NCBI GenBank assembly: GCA_031551255.1
Contig: JAVBNW010000056.1
Location: forward strand, 1-21,046
Reading direction: 5' to 3'
DNA: 21,046 bases
DNA from: JAVBNW01 sp031551255
GTDB taxonomy: Bacteria; Bacillota; Clostridia; Christensenellales; UBA1750
Below are positions 15,220-21,046 of this stretch, one piece after another. Position numbers and translations under genes: made by a program. The notes beneath the pieces are model-generated. The model saw only the letters and a program-made list of their open reading frames with translations, was not told the DNA's origin and did no database searches. Within the stretch, counting starts at the first letter, position 1; every line of letters begins with the position of its first letter.

Positions 15220-15876
15220 ATGAACGTGGCGGTGATCACCGGCCAGGGGCATACTTTTGATCGGGAGTTGGCACAACAGTTTGTTGCACAGGGCTACCGG
15301 GTTTTTGCGATGGGGAAAAGCCCGGTTCAAGGCGTCGTTTCGGTTTCGGAAGACATCTCATCGGCCTTAGAGACGATAACAAATGCGGCGGGGCGCGTGG
15401 ATATGCTGATCGAAGTTGCGGACGAGCGGCGGGATGCCGACCGCGCCACCGTGCGCGACGGCCTTTCGCAGGATGCGATGGAGGCGCTGTATCGGATGAA
15501 CGCGGTGCGTCCCATGGCCGTACTCGAAGGGTTTTTGCCGCTTCTTGATCAGGGAAATGGCAAGCGGCTGTGCTTTGTCACATCCGCGGCTTACGGCTCC
15601 ATCAACGAAGCGCGCAACGCGGGCAATTATGGCTACTCGATGAGCAAAACGGCGCTTCACGAGTTTTGCCTCATCGCGTATAACAAGCTCTGTGCGGATG
15701 GGTATACGCTCCGCCTGTTCGACCCTTTGCCGGGCGAGGTGGAGCCGGCCGCCGCCGCGCGCGCGGCGTATGTGTCCTTTGCGCGTCGCAGGGCGGTCAA
15801 CGGAAGCAGCGGCGAGCGGGACGACGAGAAGCAACCGGTCATCCGCGATGCGCTGGGCCGCCAGCACGCGTGGTAG
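15220..15876 (+). CDS. SDR-family paralog with degenerate cofactor motif
   Basis: 218 residues, ATG preceded by AGGAGG (from 15206). It is similar to the preceding SDR: both have EAFLPLMD / EGFLPLLD, RVCFISS / RLCFVTS and the YPMSK / YSMSK active site. Here S122, Y139 and K143 are kept, but the glycine-rich cofactor motif TGxxxGxG has become TGQGHTFD and the NAG-type motif is missing. The C-terminal third is short and basic, ending PVIRDALGRQHAW. It may bind cofactor differently, be a non-catalytic partner of the intact SDR in a heterodimer, or be decaying. It follows the terminator at 15158-15194, so it needs read-through or its own promoter, which I could not place. Confidence 0.8.
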   Translation: MNVAVITGQGHTFDRELAQQFVAQGYRVFAMGKSPVQGVVSVSEDISSALETITNAAGRVDMLIEVADERRDADRATVRDGLSQDAMEALYRMNAVRPMAVLEGFLPLLDQGNGKRLCFVTSAAYGSINEARNAGNYGYSMSKTALHEFCLIAYNKLCADGYTLRLFDPLPGEVEPAAAARAAYVSFARRRAVNGSSGERDDEKQPVIRDALGRQHAW

Positions 15877-15902
15877 CCCAAAAGCGCAAGACCCATAACA
15901 AA

Positions 15903-15936
15903 GCATGGGGACCGCTGTTTTCAGCGGCCCCCATGC
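15903..15936. terminator. Strong hairpin after the second SDR gene
   Basis: GCATGGGG-A-CCGCTG (15903-15917) pairs with CAGCGG-C-CCCCATGC (15922-15936) around a TTTT loop: 14 pairs and one mismatch. It lies 26 nt past the stop. The sequence after it is not T-rich in the plus direction, but is (TTTGTTATG) in the minus direction. Confidence 0.6.
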
Positions 15937-15949
15937 CATGCCGTCTTCA

Positions 15950-15978
15950 TTGCGGTTAATCCAATATCATTGTACACT
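15950..15978 (+). promoter_or_regulatory. Candidate promoter of the WYL regulator gene
   Basis: TTGCGG (15950-15955) and TACACT (15973-15978) have a 17-nt spacer. Transcription would start near 15985, giving an ~89-nt leader to the ATG at 16074. Confidence 0.45.
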
Positions 15979-16073
15979 CAAGGGGAATCGTGAAAGCTTC
16001 ATCGATACAGCCGCAGCGCATCCGTAGAAAACCGGAACAAGGTCACTGGAATAAAGCCTTAAGGGTGGACGAG

Positions 16074-16982
16074 ATGAAAGTCGACCGGCTGATCGCTATC
16101 ACCATGTATCTGCTCAACCGTGAAACCGTCAGCGCCTCCGCGCTGGCGGAGCGGTTCGAGGTTTCTAAGCGCACTATTCAACGCGATATCGAGACGCTTA
16201 ACCGGGCGGGCATACCCGTGGTTTCGACGTACGGCTCCGGAGGCGGTTATGCGATCCTGGACGGCTTCAGACTCGCCAAGCAGATCGCGGGCGTGGACGA
16301 CTATCTGAACATCGTCATTGCCTTAAGGAGCCTAAGCTCAGCCTACGACAGCGAAAGGATCAACGCCACGCTGGAAAAGGCGCTCACAACCATGCAGGGC
16401 GGCGAGCAGCGGCTCTTTGTCGATTTTACCGTAGCGCGGGAAAGGGCGCATGTAAACGAGCATTTGCGGGCTATCGAAAAGGCAATTTGGGAACAAAAAC
16501 CCTTGCACATCGCCTATTCAAATGCAGCCAATGCGATGTCGGAACGCATCATAGAACCCCTGGCCGTTTCCTACCAATGGTACGCCTGGTATGTATTCGC
16601 ATTTTGTACCGCAAGGCAGGATTACAGGCTGTTCAAGCTTGCGAGGATATCGCACTGCGAACCCGCGTGCGGCACGTTTTCCAGAAGACATGAAGACGTG
16701 GAATCCCTGATGAAGGCGGCTTCCAAGCCGGACAAGCGGGAATATTGGCGTGTCAAGCTGCGGTGCACAAACGAAGTAAGGCAACAGGTAATCGAATATC
16801 TCAGTGCCGACATTATAGAGGAATACGGCGGCGGAGATTTTATCGTCGAACTGCGTGTGCCCTTCGAACGCATGTGGTTTTCGTTGTTGTTGGGGTTTGG
16901 AAACCAGGTGGAGGTTCTGGAACCACCGGAACTGAAGGCCATGCTCAGGCAAAAGGCGGAAGAAATTTTGACGATGTACTAG
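16074..16982 (+). CDS. WYL-domain transcriptional regulator (HTH_11 type)
   Basis: 302 residues from the ATG at 16074 (MKVDRLIAITMYLLN), the usual beginning of this family; an upstream GTG at 15990 would add 28 atypical residues. An HTH domain (about 1-57: ALAERFEVSKRTIQRDI, then GIPVVSTYGSGGGYAI) leads to a WYL domain (about 140-195) with the pattern VSYQWYAWYVFAF and YRLFKLARI. A C-terminal WCX-like extension follows, to 302. Such proteins bind DNA and sense small ligands or nucleic acids; those next to GNAT or DUF3795 genes are usually local regulators. The following gene begins 75 nt downstream on the same strand and is the likeliest target. The ligand is unknown. Confidence 0.92.
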   Translation: MKVDRLIAITMYLLNRETVSASALAERFEVSKRTIQRDIETLNRAGIPVVSTYGSGGGYAILDGFRLAKQIAGVDDYLNIVIALRSLSSAYDSERINATLEKALTTMQGGEQRLFVDFTVARERAHVNEHLRAIEKAIWEQKPLHIAYSNAANAMSERIIEPLAVSYQWYAWYVFAFCTARQDYRLFKLARISHCEPACGTFSRRHEDVESLMKAASKPDKREYWRVKLRCTNEVRQQVIEYLSADIIEEYGGGDFIVELRVPFERMWFSLLLGFGNQVEVLEPPELKAMLRQKAEEILTMY

Positions 16983-17057
16983 CGTGTGTCCCTACATGGC
17001 GACACTCAGATGTCGTCATTGCCGTGGTATCCTTTGAACATAAAGGAGATGACGGTG

Positions 17058-18002
17058 ATGAGGTTTTATGCTGAAAAGGATATGGCCCTGTGCGGACTGG
17101 CCTGCGTTTTGTGTAGCGAGGAGAACTGCCCCGGCTGCAAGGCGAGAGGGTGCAAAGAGGTTGGCGACTGCTCGGTCTACCAATGCGCCGCAAAAAAGGG
17201 GCTCGAGGGTTGTTACGAATGCGATGCGTTCCCCTGCGAAGAAAAGATGCTTAAGGGCATCCGAAACAGGGCATTCAACCGGTATGCAAGACAATGGGGC
17301 AAGCAGGCGCTGCTTACAAGGCTGCGCGCCAACTTCGAAAACGGCATTACGTATCATAAGCCTGGCGGGTTACAAGGCGACTACGATTTGCTTGCCGCCG
17401 AGGAAGAGATCATCAGGCTGATTCACTTCGGCTCCCACGACCCTTACGAGAAATGCCCCGTACTGGAAGCCGAGCACTTCGCCCTTGGGCTTGTGCGCAT
17501 GGAGGACGCCGAGGATTTGCTCGCATGCTACTCCGCCTTACGAACGAGAGAGATTTTTACCGCGGACAAATACATACGCGATTTTAGGTACCAAACGCTC
17601 GGAGATATGCAAGCGTGCATTCGTTTTTGGCTCGAGGAATATGAAAACCGAGTGTACATTAGGTTTTCGATCTTTGAAAGGGAAGCGGGCCGCGCCATTG
17701 GAACGGTCGAAATGTTCCCTGCAAAAGAGCGCCTCGCCGGCTGCGATAACCTGGGCATCCTGCGGCTCGACCTTGCGCCGCACTATGAAAAAAAGCCGTT
17801 TTTGCAGGAGCTGCTCACGCTGTGCATACCTTCGTTCCATGAGCTTTTCGATGTTGCGCATATCGTGCTACTGACACCCCCGGTGGGGAAAGAGCGCATA
17901 TGCGTATTGGGCAATATGGGCTTTGCGCCGTTTACCTGGCCCGATGGCGAGCGCAAGCACTACCGGGTGCATCATAGAAATAAACCACCGCAGAAAAGAT
18001 AG
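17058..18002 (+). CDS. DUF3795 cysteine-rich domain fused to a GNAT-like acetyltransferase domain
   Basis: 314 residues from the ATG at 17058, with AAGGAGAT 7 nt upstream. The first ~65 residues hold eleven Cys (12, 16, 19, 24, 27, 32, 38, 43, 52, 55, 60) in the DUF3795 pattern CGLxCxxC...CPGC...C...C..C..FPC, likely a metal-binding module. After a helical linker (about 70-135), residues ~140-300 resemble a GNAT fold: FALGLVRMEDAEDLL start, IGTVEMF strand, LGILRLDLAPHYEKKPFLQELL helix and VLGNMGFAPF end. The acetyl-CoA loop lacks the usual Q/RxxGxG signature, so activity is uncertain. DUF3795 proteins are normally stand-alone, so the fusion is notable. It is probably controlled by the WYL protein upstream and ends at a clear terminator. 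Confidence 0.82.
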   Translation: MRFYAEKDMALCGLACVLCSEENCPGCKARGCKEVGDCSVYQCAAKKGLEGCYECDAFPCEEKMLKGIRNRAFNRYARQWGKQALLTRLRANFENGITYHKPGGLQGDYDLLAAEEEIIRLIHFGSHDPYEKCPVLEAEHFALGLVRMEDAEDLLACYSALRTREIFTADKYIRDFRYQTLGDMQACIRFWLEEYENRVYIRFSIFEREAGRAIGTVEMFPAKERLAGCDNLGILRLDLAPHYEKKPFLQELLTLCIPSFHELFDVAHIVLLTPPVGKERICVLGNMGFAPFTWPDGERKHYRVHHRNKPPQKR

Positions 18003-18003
18003 G

Positions 18004-18030
18004 CAGGGCGTGCGCCCTGTCTTGTTTTAT
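18004..18030 (+). terminator. Rho-independent terminator of the DUF3795-GNAT gene
   Basis: CAGGGC (18004-18009) pairs with GCCCTG (18014-18019) around GTGC and is followed by TCTTGTTTTA. It begins one base after the stop codon and separates this gene from the DUF218 cluster. Confidence 0.75.
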
Positions 18031-18050
18031 CGAAAATTTCCGTGTCCTTA

Positions 18051-18059
18051 TGATATACT
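18051..18059 (+). promoter_or_regulatory. Extended -10 promoter of the DUF218 cluster
   Basis: TGA-TATACT is an extended -10 element without a good -35 at 17 nt. Transcription would start near 18066, about 34 nt before the ATG at 18100. Confidence 0.5.
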
Positions 18060-18099
18060 GAGAGAAAGCATTCTCCATGGAAAAGCGGAGGCGGGCGCA

Positions 18100-18891
18100 A
18101 TGGATGTTGTTGAAGCGGCGAAGGATGTCAATGTTTTAGGCGAGTACCTCGCCCGGCGTGATGTGGAAGCATTGACCGGGAGCGCACTTTCAAGCGCGCT
18201 GGATTCGGGGCAGGTCGATCTGCTTATACTGTTCGGAGGAAGCATCCTGTGTGGGATCGACCGGGCCGCGCGGGCATATCAAGCTGGCCTCACGAAGGTA
18301 TTGATGGTGGCGGGCGGCATCGGGCACACCACGCAGGCGCTGCGCGACGCAGTCGCCGCCAGGTATCCGAGCATTCAGGTGCATGGCCGCGCCGAGGCCG
18401 ATATCATCGCCGATGTGCTCGATGCCGCATACGGCATACCGCGCGATTCGCTGTTGATCGAAAACCGTTCGACGAACTGCGGCGAAAACGCGGAGTTTGC
18501 GCTGGCCGTTGCGCGGGACGCGGGCCTTGCCCCCGCAAGCGTGCTATTCATGCAGGATTCGTCGATGCAGCGGCGCATGCACGAGACGATGCGCCGCGCG
18601 TGGGGCAAAGGCGTCCGCCTGCTCTCGTATGCCGCATACCGCGCCGAGGTGATCGTACGAAGCGGCGCGCCAGCCTTTGCGACGCAGGATATCGACGGCC
18701 TGTGGGCTATGCCGCGCTATATATCGCTGCTGATGGGGGAGATCCCCCGACTTAGGGACGATGAAGGCGGCTACGGCCCCCGGGGCAAGGGGTATATCGC
18801 GCATGTGGACATTCCGGCGGATGTGGAAGCCGCGTTTTCACGCCTGCTCGCCGGCGGCGCGGGCGCGGTGCGCGCGCCGTGGGAGGGATAA
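18100..18891 (+). CDS. DUF218 / YdcF-family protein
   Basis: 263 residues from the ATG at 18100, with GGAGG 8 nt upstream. The DUF218 fold is recognised by the strand-loop LLILFGGSI (41-49), AGGIG (71-75) after KVLMV, E99 in RAEADIIADVL, and the signature ENRSTNCGEN (121-130), followed by helix AEFALAVARD. There is no signal peptide or membrane segment, so unlike SanA/ElyC-type members it should be soluble, like YdcF. E. coli YdcF is reported to bind S-adenosylmethionine, but its reaction is unknown. The next gene begins 6 nt after its stop, so they form an operon. A longer upstream frame overlapping the DUF3795-GNAT gene is rejected because the terminator and promoter lie inside it. Confidence 0.88.
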   Translation: MDVVEAAKDVNVLGEYLARRDVEALTGSALSSALDSGQVDLLILFGGSILCGIDRAARAYQAGLTKVLMVAGGIGHTTQALRDAVAARYPSIQVHGRAEADIIADVLDAAYGIPRDSLLIENRSTNCGENAEFALAVARDAGLAPASVLFMQDSSMQRRMHETMRRAWGKGVRLLSYAAYRAEVIVRSGAPAFATQDIDGLWAMPRYISLLMGEIPRLRDDEGGYGPRGKGYIAHVDIPADVEAAFSRLLAGGAGAVRAPWEG

Positions 18892-18897
18892 CACAAG

Positions 18898-19488
18898 ATG
18901 GACAGTGGTTTGCCGATATCGGAAAGGAAAAAATTGCACGAGCTCTCGATCGTGCATTACTGCCACCCCGGCTGCGAGCCGTTTTTAAGCATTACGCGAC
19001 TTCCGCAGGAAGAGGCCTTTGCGGCTGCCCGGACGCTGGCACAGGGGCAGGGTGATAAGGCGTTCATTAGATTTTCCGATTTTCACAATTACTACCCCCG
19101 AAGAATGCGCGCGGAGGCATGGCTGTATGAGCGCTTTGTGACGCTGGGGGGTGAGCCCAAAACGCGGCATCCCCTATACTTCGTGCTTGGCGGCAGCGAC
19201 TACTTGCACGACTGGTTCGGCGGCGGCGAGGCGATCAAACTGCCGCTGAGCGGCATAAGCTCCAAGCACATAAGCTTTACGTGGGGCGACAGCGTCTCAA
19301 AGTTCGATAAGCCGGAGAGAAAAGACATCATGCTGAAAGAAATCCTGCTTAAGCACATCGGCGCTTGCGGCGGGGATGTGGAAAGGTTTCTTGACGGCAT
19401 CCAGGCGCAATGCGGGTACATCGAGGCGCAGCTATGGGACGATGCATACTGTCCGCTGCCGAAAGAGCTGACCGATCCTAGCTTATAG
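18898..19488 (+). CDS. Uncharacterised conserved protein
   Basis: 196 residues, no signal peptide or membrane segment; GGAGGG lies about 11 nt upstream. I recall similar proteins in other Clostridia but know no function. Visible marks are HYCHPGCEPF near residues 20-29, NYYPRRMRAEAWLY near 63-76, the pattern HPLYFVLGGSDYL near 91-103, then HISFTWGDSV, and a C-terminal IEAQLWDDAYC. The conserved-looking Cys, His and Asp residues could bind metal, but this is a guess. It sits between the DUF218 gene (6 nt) and a small zinc-ribbon gene (24 nt), all on one strand and probably in one transcript. Confidence 0.7.
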   Translation: MDSGLPISERKKLHELSIVHYCHPGCEPFLSITRLPQEEAFAAARTLAQGQGDKAFIRFSDFHNYYPRRMRAEAWLYERFVTLGGEPKTRHPLYFVLGGSDYLHDWFGGGEAIKLPLSGISSKHISFTWGDSVSKFDKPERKDIMLKEILLKHIGACGGDVERFLDGIQAQCGYIEAQLWDDAYCPLPKELTDPSL

Positions 19489-19512
19489 AGGCATTGTTTT
19501 GAGGTGATGAGC

Positions 19513-19737
19513 GTGACGTGCCCATGTTGCCGCCGGGAGATGGAAACCGGATACTTGCAGGCGGGCAATCGCATCGCATGGACGAAAAGCGTCCACAAGA
19601 TTTCTTTGCTTCCCCGGGAGGGCGAGATCCTGCTCGCGAACCATGTGTTCGCAGGAGCCAATTTTACGGCGTATATCTGCAAGCCTTGCAAAAAAATCGT
19701 CGTAGATTATGGCGACCGACAGGTGGAAGAGGGATGA
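19513..19737 (+). CDS. Small zinc-ribbon protein, DUF6487-like
   Basis: 74 residues from a GTG at 19513, chosen because GAGGTG (19501-19506) stands 6 nt upstream; an ATG at 19507 abuts that site and is less likely, though it would add only two residues. Two CxxC pairs frame the protein: CPCC near the N-terminus, followed by EMETGYL, and CKPC near the C-terminus, followed by KKIVVDYG. The W in RIAWT and the spacing match the DUF6487 type of small zinc-binding proteins of Bacillota. Function unknown. It ends the DUF218 cluster. Confidence 0.8.
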   Translation: MTCPCCRREMETGYLQAGNRIAWTKSVHKISLLPREGEILLANHVFAGANFTAYICKPCKKIVVDYGDRQVEEG

Positions 19738-19816
19738 AGCTTTGCCGAACGGCAGGCTGCGGTTCATCGCCGCCCTAGGTAACCGCTGATCAAAGCGCGC
19801 GGAGGGCCTTCGGCGA

Positions 19817-19870
19817 CCAAAGGGCATGATGCCCTTTGGAATCCCCCCTCTTAAACGCCTGTATACAGGC
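19817..19870. repeat. Perfect hairpin and neighbouring palindrome
   Basis: CCAAAGGGCA (19817-19826) and TGCCCTTTGG (19830-19839) form a perfect 10-bp stem with a TGA loop. Eighteen nt later GCCTGTATACAGGC (19857-19870) is a perfect 14-bp palindrome. They lie between the end of the DUF218 cluster and the convergent VOC gene. The first may end the cluster's transcript, though no T-run follows directly. The pair may be a dispersed intergenic repeat. Confidence 0.5.
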
Positions 19871-19979
19871 ATTGTAGTTTTGTTCAGCTTTTTCGAAAAG
19901 CCGACTGCCGGAGGCTTTCATTGCGTTTTCTCGCGTCGATCATCGTTTACCTAGCGGATGTGCGAAGGCTTATATCGCT

Positions 19980-20435
19980 TTATTCGCCAAATTCGCCCTT
20001 GTGTGGCGTATAAGCGCCGGTCACCTCGATGACGTTTCCATCCGGGTCCGCCAGTTGAAAGTAATAATACGGAGCGACGTTGCAAACATATTTGATCTTC
20101 GTAAGGCTCTCAGAAAGGTTCAGGCTCTTTATCCTTTCATACTCGCTGCGCAAATCTTCGTCCCAGAAATTCAACACAAACTTACGGGTATTGGGCGCAA
20201 GTGCGATATGCCGCAAATCGTCCGGCGCATCCGACCGGTCGCCTCTGTGGACGACCTTATCGGGGTTGTCCGCGTCAAAATGCCCGTTCATAATCGAAAT
20301 GTTGTGCCCTTCAAATTCGAATTGCGCAAAGCGCGTCATGTTCTTGCTCGTCACCGGCATTTCCAGCAGTTTTTCATAGAAGGCAATCGACTTTTCAAAG
20401 TCGTTGACGATCAGGTATAGGGAGCCTAAATGCAT
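19980..20435 (-). CDS. VOC-family (glyoxalase/bleomycin-resistance-like) protein
   Basis: 151 residues from the ATG at 20435, with GGAGGCG about 9 nt upstream; a longer frame to 20576 adds a Cys-rich tail atypical of the family. One VOC pair of beta-alpha-beta-beta-beta modules is seen: SLYLIVNDFEKSIAFYEKLL (5-24), FEFEGHNISIMN (39-50), HIALAPN from H76, and YYFQLADPDGNVIEVTGAY (124-142). H2, H76 and E137 fit metal-ligand positions of the superfamily. Members include lyases, dioxygenases and drug-binding proteins, and the substrate here cannot be told. It stands alone on the minus strand; no promoter was placed. Confidence 0.88.
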   Translation of the reverse strand: MHLGSLYLIVNDFEKSIAFYEKLLEMPVTSKNMTRFAQFEFEGHNISIMNGHFDADNPDKVVHRGDRSDAPDDLRHIALAPNTRKFVLNFWDEDLRSEYERIKSLNLSESLTKIKYVCNVAPYYYFQLADPDGNVIEVTGAYTPHKGEFGE

Positions 20436-20645
20436 GGCAGCAACGCCTCCCGTCGTATTGATAACGCAACCATCGACAACCGCGCCGTCCCAAAGGGCAA
20501 CACGGCTTTCGTCTTGGCATGACGCCGTCTCGGGCCATATGCTTATAGGGCAAAAACCGGCGCACAAGCATGCCAAGCTTACATAGAGCCGATGTAACGA
20601 ATGCTTATTTTCAACATTATGAATTACAATGCAAAACGCATTTTA
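20436..20645. other. Intergenic region between two minus-strand genes
   Basis: About 210 nt; I see no gene, clear terminator or promoter. Base composition shifts to A/T-rich from about 20590, where the next gene's trailer begins. Confidence 0.5.
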
Positions 20646-21046
20646 TCAGTTAAAAGTCAAAACGCATCTATATCGTTGATAGTCAGCACCACTATAAGTT
20701 TTAATAAATCCCTCTGTTTCAAAACCACATTTCTGATAAAATTCTACCGCGTCATCGTCGGTTTCACATTTAATGGTCGTTCTATATTTTTGCTGTACCG
20801 CAGCTATCATAGCTTTGCCTATCCCACATTTACGAACATTTGGGTCGACAGCGACATTGTGAAGCACAACCCAATCCGAATGAACTTCTACTCCACAAAC
20901 TCCTAATATTTTGTCGTTTTCAATCCACCCATATAAATGCCAATCTTCTCTGCGACGATATTCTGCCGCAGTTCTATCCATTGCTTTAGTAGAGTTGTCC
21001 CCCATGCTTTCGCTAACAATTTTACGCACAGTCGGATTATCTAATT
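20646..21046 (-). CDS. GNAT-family N-acetyltransferase, 5' end outside window
   Basis: 133 codons are visible. The frame stays open to the window edge, and an internal GTG at 21029 has no ribosome site, so the start is probably just beyond the window. GNAT motifs are clear: strand VCGVEVHSDWVVLHNVAVDP, the acetyl-CoA loop RKCGIGKAM, and motif B DDAVEFYQKCGFE. The gene is markedly richer in A and T than most of the window, which suggests separate origin. Substrate unknown. Confidence 0.85.
   Translation of the reverse strand, partial: LDNPTVRKIVSESMGDNSTKAMDRTAAEYRRREDWHLYGWIENDKILGVCGVEVHSDWVVLHNVAVDPNVRKCGIGKAMIAAVQQKYRTTIKCETDDDAVEFYQKCGFETEGFIKTYSGADYQRYRCVLTFN

Noticed and set aside
16980..16999. 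TAG stop of the WYL gene followed by CGTGTGTCCCTA, similar to the left end of the 14988-15153 element
   Set aside because: About three mismatches in 17 nt and no matching right end before the next gene; most likely chance, or a fragment too short to support.
1..21046. CRISPR array, tRNA/rRNA genes, prophage or defence system
   Set aside because: No regularly spaced repeats, no tRNA-like or rRNA-like stretches, and no nuclease, integrase or toxin-antitoxin genes were seen.

Overview
The window looks like a piece of a Bacillota (Clostridia-type) chromosome, probably from a gut or other anaerobic, carbohydrate-eating organism. The grounds are lipoprotein substrate-binding proteins, a YesM/YesN-type two-component system, LplB-like sugar permeases without a local ATPase, strong AGGAGG ribosome sites and generally G+C-rich coding sequence. 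The species cannot be fixed from the sequence alone. All positional and family calls were made by eye; no database search was run.

Layout. (1) 1-252: the 3' end of a DapA/aldolase-like gene and its terminator. (2) 276-3561 (minus): sensor kinase and AraC-type response regulator, translationally coupled by an 8-nt overlap. (3) 3752-5284 (plus): an orphan sugar-binding lipoprotein, divergent from the two-component genes. (4) 5285-7022: a patchwork of a palindromic insertion, an A+T-richer methyltransferase with its own promoter, and about 630 nt of hairpin-rich DNA without a convincing gene. (5) 7023-14990: the core carbohydrate locus. A GH53 beta-1,4-galactanase runs on the minus strand; divergent from it are two permeases, a second binding lipoprotein (paralog of the first), a GH2 beta-galactosidase-type enzyme and a short-chain dehydrogenase. 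(6) 14988-15153: a miniature palindromic element inserted in the stop codon of that dehydrogenase. (7) 15220-15876: a second, degenerate dehydrogenase paralog. (8) 16074-19737: a WYL regulator, a DUF3795-GNAT fusion, and a cluster of DUF218, an unknown protein and a zinc-ribbon protein. (9) 19980-end (minus): a VOC/glyoxalase protein and a 5'-truncated GNAT acetyltransferase of lower G+C.

Working model (inference). Short beta-1,4-galactan or other beta-galactoside oligosaccharides are captured by the 10113-11705 lipoprotein and imported by the two permeases, powered by a shared ATPase encoded elsewhere. They are then cut in the cytoplasm by the GH53 enzyme, which has no signal peptide, and by the GH2 enzyme. 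The orphan lipoprotein beside YesM/YesN may act as an accessory sensor, and the two dehydrogenases may modify a released sugar or aglycone. Two palindromes in the GH53/permease divergent region and three GTTTAC motifs in the two-component/lipoprotein divergent region are the likely control points.
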